Shown here: positions 38,449-47,294 of the stretch, in pieces
How positions within the stretch are numbered: position 1 is the stretch's first letter
Layout: every line of letters begins with the position of its first letter
From: Corynebacterium vitaeruminis DSM 20294
Lineage (GTDB): Bacteria > Actinomycetota > Actinomycetes > Mycobacteriales > Mycobacteriaceae
NCBI RefSeq assembly: GCF_000550805.1
Contig: NZ_CP004353.1
Location: 1,426,001-1,490,000, forward strand
DNA length: 64,000 nt
Direction: 5' to 3'
Program-made: the position numbers and the translations under genes
The notes under the pieces: model-generated
Databases searched by the model: none
Told to the model about the DNA's origin: nothing
What the model saw: the letters and a program-made list of their open reading frames with translations, nothing else

Positions 38449-39321
38449 ATGAGCGAATCGGGACTGTTTGAAAAGCCCGAGAACAAGGTGGGGCTCACCG
38501 GCCGTCCCTTGAGGGAGTTCAAGGAGCCCGAACCCCTGCTCAAGCACGGTCCGGCGACGATTATCGCGATGTGCAACCAGAAGGGCGGCGTGGGCAAGAC
38601 CACCTCCACCATCAACTTGGGCGCCTGCCTCGCGGAGGCGGGGCGCAGGGTGCTGCTCGTCGACCTCGACCCGCAGGGCGCGTTGTCCGCGGGGCTCGGA
38701 GTCCCGCACGACGAGCTCGAGGTGACCGTGTACAACCTCCTGGTGGACAGCCATTCGTCGATTCACAACGCCATCCACAAGACGGCCGTGCACGGCCTCG
38801 ACCTCGTCCCCGCCAACATCGACCTGTCTGCCGCGGAGATCCAGCTCGTCAACGAGGTGGGCCGCGAGCAGACGCTCGCCCGCGCGCTGCGCCCGGTGAT
38901 GAAGGACTACGACTATATCATCCTGGACTGCCAGCCCTCCCTCGGCCTGCTCACCGTCAACGCGCTCGCCTGCGCCCACGGGGTCATCATCCCGATGGAG
39001 TGCGAGTACTTCTCGCTGCGCGGCCTGGCGCTGCTCACCGACACCGTGGAGAAGGTGCGCGACCGGCTCAACTTCAACCTGGAGATCGTGGGCATCCTCG
39101 TGACCATGTTCGACCGGCGCACCACCCACGCCCGCGAGGTCATGTCGCGCGTCGTGGAGGTGTTCGAGGATCGCGTGTTCGACACCGTCATCACCCGCAC
39201 CGTGCGCTTCCCGGAGACCTCGGTGGCGGGTGAGCCGATCATCACGTGGGCGCCGAACTCCCAGGGCGCCCAGCAGTACCGCCAGCTCGCGCGCGAGGTC
39301 ATCGAGCGCACGAGCAACTAA
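38449..39321 (+). CDS. pldP: ParA-like ATPase (PldP type)
   Basis: 290 residues. A 35-residue N-terminal extension precedes the deviant Walker A motif NQKGGVGKTTSTINL; the Walker A' DLDPQG and the switch region CQPSLGLLTVNAL follow. It is not next to a parB; it sits upstream of scpA. In C. glutamicum a second ParA homologue in this position was named PldP and linked to division-site selection, as I recall. A role in septum placement or condensin loading is inferred. Confidence 0.8.
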   Translation: MSESGLFEKPENKVGLTGRPLREFKEPEPLLKHGPATIIAMCNQKGGVGKTTSTINLGACLAEAGRRVLLVDLDPQGALSAGLGVPHDELEVTVYNLLVDSHSSIHNAIHKTAVHGLDLVPANIDLSAAEIQLVNEVGREQTLARALRPVMKDYDYIILDCQPSLGLLTVNALACAHGVIIPMECEYFSLRGLALLTDTVEKVRDRLNFNLEIVGILVTMFDRRTTHAREVMSRVVEVFEDRVFDTVITRTVRFPETSVAGEPIITWAPNSQGAQQYRQLAREVIERTSN

Positions 39322-39371
39322 TGCCCGTGGCGCCGCATGCCGAAGGCGTCGAGAAGCGATAAAAGGACACC

Positions 39372-40187
39372 GTGAGCCAGCACGTTCCAGACAACCAGCC
39401 GGAGATCACGGGCTTTCGCATTGTCTTGAACAACTTCGAGGGCCCGTTCGACCTCCTGCTGCAGCTTATTCACAGCAAGAAGCTCGAGGTCACGGCGGTT
39501 TCGCTCGCGCAGGTCACCGACGAGTTCGTCGCCTACACGCGGCAGCTGGGTGAGGAGGCGGAGCTCGACGAGATCACCGAGTTCTTGGTCATCGCGGCGA
39601 CCCTGCTCGACCTCAAGGCGGCCCGGCTCATCCCGCGCGGCGAGGTGGAAAGCCTCGAGGACCTCGAGCTGCTGGAGACCCGCGACCTCCTGTTCGCCCG
39701 GCTCCTGCAGTACAAGGCGTACAAACAGGTCGCCGACCTGTTCGCGCAGTGGCAGCTGAAGGCCCAGCGCCGCTACCCGCGGCTGGTGGCGATGGAGGAG
39801 CGGTTTGCCGAGCTCCTGCCGCCGGTCACCCTCGGTCACGACCTGGCCAGCTTCGCCGAGATGGCCGCCGGGGTGTTCCGCCCGCGCCCGCCGGAAACGG
39901 TGGCCACCGGCCACATCCACCAGGTCGCGGTCTCGGTCCCTGAGCAGGCGGGAAAGATCCTCGACACGCTGCGCCTAGCCGGGATCGACACGTGGCTAAG
40001 CTTCGACGCGCTCACCCGAGATTGCTCGGTGTCCATGCAGGTGGTGGGCCGATTCCTCGCCCTGCTCGAGCTGTACAAGGCCCGGGCCGTGGACGCCACC
40101 CAGGAGGAGTCCCTGGAGGAGCTGCTCGTGAGCTGGACGGGGCTGGAGGTCGACCCGGCCGTGGTGGCGGCCTCGAATTGGACCTAG
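39372..40187 (+). CDS. scpA: Segregation and condensation protein A
   Basis: Kleisin subunit of the SMC-ScpAB condensin. The N-terminal FRIVLNNFEGPFDLLLQLIHSK is the family hallmark; helical middle and C-terminal winged-helix segments follow. 271 residues. GTG 39372 follows AAAAGGA. In most genomes scpB follows directly, but here about 6.4 kb intervene. Confidence 0.93.
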   Translation: MSQHVPDNQPEITGFRIVLNNFEGPFDLLLQLIHSKKLEVTAVSLAQVTDEFVAYTRQLGEEAELDEITEFLVIAATLLDLKAARLIPRGEVESLEDLELLETRDLLFARLLQYKAYKQVADLFAQWQLKAQRRYPRLVAMEERFAELLPPVTLGHDLASFAEMAAGVFRPRPPETVATGHIHQVAVSVPEQAGKILDTLRLAGIDTWLSFDALTRDCSVSMQVVGRFLALLELYKARAVDATQEESLEELLVSWTGLEVDPAVVAASNWT

Positions 40188-40335
40188 CTGCAGCTAGGAG
40201 AATGAGGCGGCCGCAGCTCAACCGGAGGCCGACGCGGGCGAGGGGCCAGTGGGGCGAGTCACCCCGTGACGGAAGTTGCCAAGTACTATCAAAGGGAATG
40301 CTGTCACGGAAATGGCGATGGGAGGGAAGGTCGCT

Positions 40336-40944
40336 GTGGGAATCGTTGTCGTAGCGGGTCTTTCCTCTGGCGTGGGCAAGACCACCGCGGCCGCCGCCCT
40401 GGTGCGCGTCCTCCGCGACCGCGGGAACGATGAGGTCATCCCGGTCAAGGTCGCCCGCCTCGCGCAGCGGCCCATGGAGGGGGACATCGGCACGATCGAG
40501 AAGCTGACCGGGGTTAAGGGCCTAGACTTCTCCGCAGAACCGGACCCAATCTCCCGCGTCAAGGAGCTGTCCGACCAGGGCAAGATGGTGGTCGTGGAGG
40601 GCTCCGGCGGGCTCAGCGTCATCCTCCGCGACAACATGACCATCGCGGACATCGCGGCGAAGCTCGATGCCCCGCTCGTGGTGGTCTCCGGCATGGCGCC
40701 TGGCGCGGTCTCGCTGGCGGTCCAGGCGGTCCAGTTCGCGCGCTCGTGCGGCGCCCGCGTCATCGGCGTCCTCGGCGGAAAGCTGCCCGCGGGCGCCGAC
40801 CTGCGCACCCGGCTCATCCTCATGGAGGTGTCCAAGGCGACGGGCGTGCCGTTCATCGGCAGCCTCAACGACGGCGTGGGCTCGCTCGCGGGCGAGGCCT
40901 TCGCTGAGGCCACCAAGACGATCTTCCTGCCCGAGGACCTGTAG
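40336..40944 (+). CDS. BioD-like P-loop protein, probably not a functional dethiobiotin synthase
   Basis: 202 residues from GTG 40336, chosen because GGAGGGAAGG ends 6 nt upstream and places the P-loop (VAGLSSGVGKTTAAAA) at the N-terminus as in BioD. VVVEGSGGLSVIL matches BioD's VEGAGG motif. The substrate-binding lysine region and the proline-rich PEPLAPN-like segment of BioD are missing or changed (VIPVKVARL, FSAEPDPIS). TACTAT (40284-40289) could be the promoter. It lies 148 nt after scpA and ends next to the convergent POT gene. Likely a diverged paralogue of the true BioD 3 kb downstream. Confidence 0.65.
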   Translation: MGIVVVAGLSSGVGKTTAAAALVRVLRDRGNDEVIPVKVARLAQRPMEGDIGTIEKLTGVKGLDFSAEPDPISRVKELSDQGKMVVVEGSGGLSVILRDNMTIADIAAKLDAPLVVVSGMAPGAVSLAVQAVQFARSCGARVIGVLGGKLPAGADLRTRLILMEVSKATGVPFIGSLNDGVGSLAGEAFAEATKTIFLPEDL

Positions 40945-40945
40945 C

Positions 40946-42463
40946 CTAGCGCTCCCGTTTCGCGAGGTAACGCCCCAGAAATAGCGTTGCGACGCCCACC
41001 GCGATGGCTACCAGCCCGCAGAGCAGGAAGTAGCGATCCTCCGCGGCCTTGCTCGACGGGTCGTAGAACTCCGAGATGGTGCCCGCCAGCGAGTTGCCAA
41101 TCGCCAGGGTGAGGAAGTACAGGGCCGAGAACCGCGTGCGGAAGGCCCGCGGGGCGTGCGCCGTGGTGGCCGCCATGCCGATGGGGCCCACGAAGAGCTC
41201 ACCGACGGTGATCACCAGGATCGCGCCCGCGAGCACGGCGAACGGCGTGGAGTTCTCGCCGCCGCCGGTGTAGGGGAGAAGCACGAACATGCCGAAGCCC
41301 GCGATGACTACTCCGAGCGACATCTTCGTCGCGCTGGCGGGCGCCTTGGTGCCCAGGCGGTGCCAGAGGTAGGCGATCGGGACGGCGAAGAGCGCGAAGA
41401 AGAACGGGTTGATGGCCTGCGTCCATGCCGCGGGAATCTCGAAGCCGAGCACGTGGCGGTCAAGGCGCAGGTCGGAGTAGACGGCGAGCACGCCGTAGAT
41501 TTGGTTGGCCAGCGAGTAGAAGGCGCAGGCGGCGAGGAAGACGGGAATGTAGACGATCATCCTCCTGCGTTCGGCGGCGCTGACGGCGGGCGAGCGCAGC
41601 ATGAGCGCGTACATGACCCCGGCCGTGGCGAAGATGGCCACGAGCAAGGCGCGCGCGAGCTGGGTGGGGGACAAGGCCCCGCTGGCGGTGGCGACGACCA
41701 CGCCGCCGAGGACCAACACCCCGACCGTCACGGAGACCGTAGCTGCCCGAGGAGCGGCGGGCGTCGGCGGATGGGTGATCTCGTACCGCGTGGTTTCGGA
41801 GACCTGCGCCAGCATAGGGGCACGCAGGGCGAGGTAGATGACCACGCCCAGGATCATGAGGACAGCCGCCGCGCCGAAGCCGACGTGGAAGGAGTAGGCG
41901 GTGGACAGGTAACCGGTGAGCAGCGGCCCGCCCACGGCTGCGAATTGGATGCCCAGGTAGAAGTATTGGAACCCGACGTCCCGGTCGGCGCCGCGGTCGC
42001 AGTATACCGCGCCGAGGACGGTAATGGCGGCGGTCTTGAGGCAGCCGGAGCCCACCGCGATGAGGGTGAGGCCGAGCGCGAGCGCCGGGATGCGGTCCCC
42101 GAAGCTCAAGACCAGGTGACCGGTCACGAGCATCCCCGCGCCGAGGAGCAGTGTTTTCTCCGTGCCGAGGAACCTATCGCCGAGCCAGCCGCCGATGAAG
42201 GTGCACAGGTACAGAAGCGCCCCGTAGGCGCCGAGCAGCGCCGTGGCCTGTGTCTTCTCGATGCCGAGGCCGCCTTCGGTGGTGGCGTAGTAGAGGTAGT
42301 AGACCAGAATGGCCTGCATTCCGTAGAAGCTGAACCGTTCCCAGGACTCGATGCTCACCATGGAGGCGGTCGCGATGGGATGCCTGCGTGTCGGACGGGG
42401 GCGGGACCCTCCTGTGGGGGATGGGCCGCTTGAACGCTGTTCAAGTTGAGTCATAGAATGCAT
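40946..42463 (-). CDS. POT-family proton-coupled peptide transporter
   Basis: 505 residues with about 14 membrane helices. POT signatures: YLCTFIGGWLGDRFLG and FYLGIQFAAVGGPLLTGYL. It imports di- and tripeptides with protons. It is divergent from bioA; in C. glutamicum a predicted di/tripeptide permease (cg2884, from memory) beside bioA belongs to the BioQ regulon, so a biotin-related substrate such as biocytin-type peptides is conceivable. One BioQ-type site overlaps its first codons. Starts at 42463 and 42454 are both possible. Confidence 0.85.
   Translation of the reverse strand: MHSMTQLEQRSSGPSPTGGSRPRPTRRHPIATASMVSIESWERFSFYGMQAILVYYLYYATTEGGLGIEKTQATALLGAYGALLYLCTFIGGWLGDRFLGTEKTLLLGAGMLVTGHLVLSFGDRIPALALGLTLIAVGSGCLKTAAITVLGAVYCDRGADRDVGFQYFYLGIQFAAVGGPLLTGYLSTAYSFHVGFGAAAVLMILGVVIYLALRAPMLAQVSETTRYEITHPPTPAAPRAATVSVTVGVLVLGGVVVATASGALSPTQLARALLVAIFATAGVMYALMLRSPAVSAAERRRMIVYIPVFLAACAFYSLANQIYGVLAVYSDLRLDRHVLGFEIPAAWTQAINPFFFALFAVPIAYLWHRLGTKAPASATKMSLGVVIAGFGMFVLLPYTGGGENSTPFAVLAGAILVITVGELFVGPIGMAATTAHAPRAFRTRFSALYFLTLAIGNSLAGTISEFYDPSSKAAEDRYFLLCGLVAIAVGVATLFLGRYLAKRER
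42431..42443. promoter_or_regulatory. BioQ-type operator site 1
   Basis: TGAAC-GCT-GTTCA, a perfect inverted repeat (6 bp arms if T and A are added). It is close to the corynebacterial BioQ consensus TGAAC-N3-GTTAC. It lies within the first codons of the POT gene. Confidence 0.6.
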
Positions 42464-42507
42464 TATTGCCTAAGGGATCAGCTATAACCGCATTTCCTCG
42501 CCTAAAA

Positions 42508-42520
42508 TGAACATCGTTCA
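42508..42520. promoter_or_regulatory. BioQ-type operator site 2
   Basis: TGAAC-ATC-GTTCA, the same inverted repeat as the site 77 nt away. It is placed between the POT gene and bioA, just upstream of a TATAGC -10-like box read towards the POT gene. Confidence 0.7.
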
Positions 42521-42721
42521 ATGATCGGGCAATGCCCAATCTGAATGTTCTTTTCATGAAGGCGGGTGTAGGCTGCGGCTTTGCCCCGCGAGGGCCTAGA
42601 GCGCCAGGTGACCGGATGCTCCCCTCACGCGGGGGTGGCGGCACAAGCGGCACGGCAGCCACCCTCCCGACCCGGCGACGACATCACCCACCCACCCGGC
42701 ACCCCCAGCCAGAAAGGCCCC

Positions 42722-44047
42722 TTGAGTCCCTTGACCACCCACGCGCACGACGCAGGCGAGATGATCGACTTCGACCAGCGCCACATCTGGCACCCGTACA
42801 GCCCAACCCCGGCCAAGGTCGATCCCGTCCCCGTCGCCAGCGCCGAGGGCGCCTACCTCACCCTCGCGGACGGCCGCAGGCTCATCGACGGCATGAGCTC
42901 GTGGTGGGCGGCCGCCCACGGCCACGGCCACCCCGCGCTGAAACAGGCCGCGCACGAGCAGATCGAGCGCATGTCGCACGTCATGTTCGGCGGGCTCACC
43001 CACGAACCCGCGGTCCGCCTCGCGGAGAAGCTCATCGGCATGGCGGACGAGCCGCTGCAGAAGGTGTTCTTCTCCGATTCGGGGTCCGTGGCCGTCGAGG
43101 TCGCCATGAAGATGTGCTTCCAGTACAGCCGCGGCATCGGCCACCCCGAGCGCACGCAGCTTCTGACCTGGCTCAACGGATACCACGGGGACACGTTTGC
43201 CACCATGAGCGTGTGCGACCCGGATGGCGGCATGCATTCGCTGTGGGGGGACCTGGTCATGGAGCACGTTTTCGCGCCGGCCCCGCCCGCCCGGGGCGTG
43301 GACGAACACACCATCCGCGCCTACCTGTCGGAGATGGACGCGCTGGTCACCGAGAAGATCGCCGGCATCATCGTCGAGCCGGTCGTGCAGGGCGCGGGAG
43401 GCATGCGCTTCCACGACGAGGCCGTCGTGCGCGGCCTGCGAGAGATCTGCGACCGCCACGGGATCCTGCTCATCGCCGACGAGATCGCCACCGGCTTCGG
43501 CCGCACCGGCGCGCTGTTTACCACCCAGGCGGCGGGCGTCACCCCGGACATCCTGTGCGTGGGCAAGGCGCTCACCGGTGGATTCATGTCGCTCGCGGCA
43601 ACACTTGCCACCGACGAGGTCGCGCGCGCCATCGACACCCCCGAAGGCGGCGGGGTGCTCATGCACGGCCCGACGTTCATGGGGAACCCGCTTGCCTGCG
43701 CCGTCGCGGTCGCCTCCTTGAGCTTGCTTGACGACGGCCAGTGGCGCCGCAACGTCGCGCGCATCGAGTCGGAGCTCACCGCGGGACTTGCGCCCTTGGC
43801 GCAGGCTCCCGGCGTCGCCGACGTCCGCTGCCTCGGCGCCATCGGCGTGGTCGAGCTCGAGGAGCCGGTGGACATGGCGATGGCCACGGCCACCTGCGTG
43901 GAGACCGGGGTGTGGCTGCGCCCCTTCGGCAAGCTCGTCTACACCATGCCGCCGTTCATCGCGACCACCGAGGAGGTCACGGCGATCTGCCGGACCATCG
44001 AGGAAATCGTCACCAGGCACGCGGCCGCAACGGGCACCGAGTCCTAG
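42722..44047 (+). CDS. bioA: Adenosylmethionine-8-amino-7-oxononanoate aminotransferase
   Basis: PLP enzyme making 7,8-diaminopelargonate from KAPA with AdoMet as amino donor. FDQRHIWHPYSP and GMSSWWAAAHGHGHP are BioA hallmarks; the PLP lysine is in CVGKALTGGFMSLAATL. 441 residues from TTG 42722, which follows AGAAAGG by 5 nt; ATG 42761 is an alternative. The 200-nt leader between the BioQ-type site and this start holds no other gene. bioD follows after 35 nt. Confidence 0.93.
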   Translation: MSPLTTHAHDAGEMIDFDQRHIWHPYSPTPAKVDPVPVASAEGAYLTLADGRRLIDGMSSWWAAAHGHGHPALKQAAHEQIERMSHVMFGGLTHEPAVRLAEKLIGMADEPLQKVFFSDSGSVAVEVAMKMCFQYSRGIGHPERTQLLTWLNGYHGDTFATMSVCDPDGGMHSLWGDLVMEHVFAPAPPARGVDEHTIRAYLSEMDALVTEKIAGIIVEPVVQGAGGMRFHDEAVVRGLREICDRHGILLIADEIATGFGRTGALFTTQAAGVTPDILCVGKALTGGFMSLAATLATDEVARAIDTPEGGGVLMHGPTFMGNPLACAVAVASLSLLDDGQWRRNVARIESELTAGLAPLAQAPGVADVRCLGAIGVVELEEPVDMAMATATCVETGVWLRPFGKLVYTMPPFIATTEEVTAICRTIEEIVTRHAAATGTES

Positions 44048-44082
44048 AAAAGCACTTGCCAGGAAAGCACGGAGGTAAAACC

Positions 44083-44781
44083 ATGAGCATCATCTTCATC
44101 ACCGGCACCAACACCGACGTCGGCAAGACCATCGCCACCGCGGCGCTCGCGTCGCAGCTGCGCGACGCCGGAAAGAAGGTGACCGTCCTCAAGCCGCTGC
44201 AGACCGGCGAGCCGGACGGGGCGGGGGACAAGTTCACCGTCGAGCGGCTCACCGGCATCCCCGGGCGCGAGTTCGTCCGCTACCCGGAGCCGCTGGCGCC
44301 GAACCTCTCGGCCCGGCGCGCGGGGATCCCCCAGGCAAAGTTGGGAGACATCGCCGAGGGGATCGCGAAGCTGCACGCGGAGCTGGAGGTCGCCGACGGC
44401 GCCGAGGCGGTGCTGCTCGTCGAGGGCGCGGGAGGCCTGCTGGTCAGGCTCGCCGACGACTGGACGCTCGCCGACCTCGCCCGGCGGGTGGGCGTGCCGC
44501 TGGTCGTGGTCACCTCCATGGGGCTGGGGTCGCTCAACGCCGCCAAGCTCACCGTGGAGGCCGCCGCCCGCCGCGGGATCGAGGTGCTAGGACTTGTCGG
44601 CGGCAGCCTTGACGCCGACCCGGATCTGGCCACCTCGCTCAACGTCGAGGAGATGCCCGTGGTCACCGGCGTCCCGCTCCTAGGCTGCGTGCCGGCGGGC
44701 TCAGGTGCGCTCGGCAAGGATGAGTTCTGCACTACGGTGCGCGGGACGCTGGACCTTCGGCCCATTCTGGATCGCTGTTAG
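44083..44781 (+). CDS. bioD: Dethiobiotin synthetase
   Basis: ATP-dependent ring closure of DAPA to dethiobiotin. N-terminal P-loop FITGTNTDVGKTIATAAL, then KPLQTGEPDG, YPEPLAPNLSARRAG and VEGAGGLLVRL, all as in genuine BioD. 232 residues. ATG 44083 follows GGAGG by 7 nt. Co-transcribed with bioA. No bioF, bioC or bioH is in the window, consistent with the partial pathway known from corynebacteria. Confidence 0.93.
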   Translation: MSIIFITGTNTDVGKTIATAALASQLRDAGKKVTVLKPLQTGEPDGAGDKFTVERLTGIPGREFVRYPEPLAPNLSARRAGIPQAKLGDIAEGIAKLHAELEVADGAEAVLLVEGAGGLLVRLADDWTLADLARRVGVPLVVVTSMGLGSLNAAKLTVEAAARRGIEVLGLVGGSLDADPDLATSLNVEEMPVVTGVPLLGCVPAGSGALGKDEFCTTVRGTLDLRPILDRC

Positions 44782-44785
44782 CGTC

Positions 44786-44828
44786 TTGCTTGTCGACGTG
44801 TCACCTTTGGTTTTTCGTCGACAAGCAA
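44786..44828. repeat. Paired inverted copies of the dispersed repeat after bioD
   Basis: TTGCTTGTCGACG (44786-44798) and CGTCGACAAGCAA (44816-44828) are perfect 13-bp arms around a 17-nt T-rich loop, followed by AAAA. It can act as a hairpin terminator, best read from the opposite strand where Ts follow. Confidence 0.7.
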
Positions 44829-44957
44829 AAACAACCGCCGACTTCTCCTAGCAGTTGCATAAAAATGGCCTGTCTGCCTGCTGGAATGCGCGGTTTTTCC
44901 TTATGCTGGAAGGCGACACTGTCAATCATTTAGCACGAAGGACGTAACCCCCGCCGC

Positions 44958-46580
44958 ATGGAAATTCTCATCGGGCTCATTGCGCTGCTGTTTACGACGG
45001 TCGCGATGGTGGTGATTGGCGAGCGAACCGGGCTCCCGTGGCCCGCGCTGCTCGCGGTGGTCACCGCCGCGGCCATCTTCTTCCCGTGGATGCCCAGCGT
45101 GGACATCCCCGCGGACATGATGCTGCCCATCTTCATCCCGCCGCTTCTGTGGGCGCTGGCCAGGCGCACGAGCTGGGCGTCGATCAAGCGCAACTGGCGT
45201 TCGGTGTTTTTCCTCGCGATCCTGCTCACCATCATCACGGCGGTGACGGTGGGGGCCGTGGCCTACTGGCTGGTCGGTCCGCTGAGCCTCGCGGGCGCAC
45301 TCGTGCTGGGCGCTGCGATCAGCCCGCCGGATCCCGTGGCCGTCGACGCGGTGGCCGAGCCCGCGGGCGTGCCGCGGCGTCTGACCGCCACGCTGCAGAC
45401 GGAGGGTCTGTTCAACGACGCTGCCAGCATCGTGGTGTTCAACCTCGCGCTCCAGGTGCTCACCGGCGGTGAGGCCGTCGGCTGGGGTGAGGCGGTGCTG
45501 ACGTTTTTCTATTCCGCGGGTGCGGCCTTCCTGCTCGGCGTGGTGATCGGCAGGCTGGCAGCGTGGGGCGCGAACTTCTGCATGGACCCGGTCTCCCGCA
45601 ACGCGCTGACCTGGGTGATCCCTTTTGCCACCTATGTCGCGGCCGAGGAGATTCACGCCTCGGGCGTGATCGCGGTGGTTATCGCGGCGATCGTGTTCAA
45701 CGGCCGTTTGGAAGTGGGAGCCGAGGACCGGCTGTCGGGTTCGGCCTTCTGGGAGGTCGTCGAGCTGCTGTTCACCGGCGTGGCCTTCGGGCTCATCGGG
45801 CTCAGCGCGCGCGATGCGATCGAGCAGGTCGGCAGCCAGCTGTGGCACGCGGTGTGGCTGGGCGCGGTACTCTCGCTTGTTGCTTTCCTCGTCCGCCTGG
45901 TCTGGCTCTACGGCCTGTACGTGTTCAAGAGCCGCACGGGCAGCCGCACGGGCGCGCCGCTGCGGCTCCAGGAGGTGCTGCTGCTCGCCTGGGCGGGCAT
46001 GCGCGGGCTGGTGACCCTGGCGTTGGTGCTGTCCGTGCCCGCCACCGCAGGGTTTAGCCTCTACCACGAGCTTCCGGTCATCGCCCTGGTCGTGCTGCTG
46101 TTTACCATGGTCATCCCCGGGCTTACGCTGCCGTGGCTCATGCGGCGGCTCAACCTGCACAAGGGGCCCGACCCCTTCGGCGACAACGCCCGCGAGGAGC
46201 TGGTCGCCAGGGCCCGCGCGGCGGCCACGCGCGCGATGAACCGCCACTCCAAGTCCCTGCCGCCCGAGGCGCTCGAGAGCATCCGCGGGCGGTTCCTCGA
46301 GGAGACCCACACCCACGAGGAGGACGAGGCCGAGAGCGTCGAGGAAAAGCAGCGCAAGATGCGCGCGAAGGCGCGGAAGTTCCAGGAGATCCAGGTCGAG
46401 GCGCTCAAGGCCTCGCAGTCGGAGCTGCTGCGCGCCCGCCGCGAGCGGAACATGGACCCGGCGGTGGTCGACGACGTGCTTTACGAGATCGACGCCCAGC
46501 TGCTCGTGGCCGAGAAGCGGCTCGAGCACAAGCGTGAGGAACACCCGCCGAAGGCGTCGACAAGCATGCTCGAGGGCTAG
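44958..46580 (+). CDS. CPA1-family Na+/H+ antiporter
   Basis: 540 residues: about 12 membrane helices over the first 400, then a hydrophilic helical tail of about 130 residues (...HTHEEDEAESVEEKQRKMRAKA). GAAISPPDPVAVDAVAEPAG and LQTEGLFNDAASIVVFNLAL are CPA1 ion-pathway motifs, including the ND pair. Expected at the plasma membrane, exchanging Na+ or K+ for H+. A GTCGACAAGC repeat (46556-46565) encodes part of the C-terminus. TAGAAT at the stop codon may be the scpB promoter. Confidence 0.88.
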   Translation: MEILIGLIALLFTTVAMVVIGERTGLPWPALLAVVTAAAIFFPWMPSVDIPADMMLPIFIPPLLWALARRTSWASIKRNWRSVFFLAILLTIITAVTVGAVAYWLVGPLSLAGALVLGAAISPPDPVAVDAVAEPAGVPRRLTATLQTEGLFNDAASIVVFNLALQVLTGGEAVGWGEAVLTFFYSAGAAFLLGVVIGRLAAWGANFCMDPVSRNALTWVIPFATYVAAEEIHASGVIAVVIAAIVFNGRLEVGAEDRLSGSAFWEVVELLFTGVAFGLIGLSARDAIEQVGSQLWHAVWLGAVLSLVAFLVRLVWLYGLYVFKSRTGSRTGAPLRLQEVLLLAWAGMRGLVTLALVLSVPATAGFSLYHELPVIALVVLLFTMVIPGLTLPWLMRRLNLHKGPDPFGDNAREELVARARAAATRAMNRHSKSLPPEALESIRGRFLEETHTHEEDEAESVEEKQRKMRAKARKFQEIQVEALKASQSELLRARRERNMDPAVVDDVLYEIDAQLLVAEKRLEHKREEHPPKASTSMLEG

Positions 46581-46631
46581 AATGAGTGCCCGCACGCGCG
46601 CGAACCCGGGCGCGCCGATCGAAGGAGAACA

Positions 46632-47180
46632 ATGAGCGGATTCAACTCGCCCCTGCGCTCGCAGATCGAGTCGATCCTCCTCGTCGTGGACCAGCCGGTC
46701 ACCCCGACGCAGCTCGCACGCGCGGTGGAGGCGGAGGTGCCCACGGTGCTCAGCGTGCTGCGGCAGATCTCCAACGAATATATCGAGCGCGGAAGCGGCT
46801 TCGACCTGCGCGAAACCGAGGAGGGCTGGCGGCTGTACACGGTGCAGCGCAACGCAGGCGTAGTGGAGAAGTTCCTCCTCGACGGCTCCCAGACCAAGCT
46901 CTCGCGTGCTGCGCTGGAGACGCTTGCGGTCATCGCCTACCGGCAGCCGGCCACGAGGGCGCAGGTCTCCGCGGTGCGCGGCGTCAACGTCGACGGCGTC
47001 ATGCGCACGCTCCAGCTGCGCGGGCTCATCCGCGAGGTGGACATGGAGGACGCCCACGGCGCGCACTTCTACGAGACCACCGAGCTCTTCCTCGAGCTGC
47101 TCGGCATCGACTCGCTCGAGCGCCTGCCGGACCTGGCGCCGCTGCTGCCGGAGATCGACGCGATCGACGAGCTGTACTGA
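46632..47180 (+). CDS. scpB: Segregation and condensation protein B
   Basis: 182 residues, two tandem winged-helix domains. LRSQIESILLVVDQPVTPTQLA and the helix ETLAVIAYRQPATRAQVSAVRGVN are typical ScpB. Joins ScpA and SMC in the condensin complex. GAAGGAG precedes ATG 46632, and a TAGAAT -10-like box lies at 46578-46583, overlapping the antiporter stop codon. It gained its own promoter after separation from scpA. Confidence 0.93.
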   Translation: MSGFNSPLRSQIESILLVVDQPVTPTQLARAVEAEVPTVLSVLRQISNEYIERGSGFDLRETEEGWRLYTVQRNAGVVEKFLLDGSQTKLSRAALETLAVIAYRQPATRAQVSAVRGVNVDGVMRTLQLRGLIREVDMEDAHGAHFYETTELFLELLGIDSLERLPDLAPLLPEIDAIDELY

Positions 47181-47294
47181 TCGGATCGGTTTGTCTTTCG
47201 CGCGTAGACCGCCTAAGCTGGTGTTTTCGTCCTCGGTCGGCTAAGATGTCCGAGGGATTTTACAACCGCATACACTTCATTCGATAGGACTATC

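Noticed and set aside
42596..44020. Long minus-strand frame opposite bioA
   Set aside because: It mirrors bioA codons; bioA has clear family motifs and a ribosome site.
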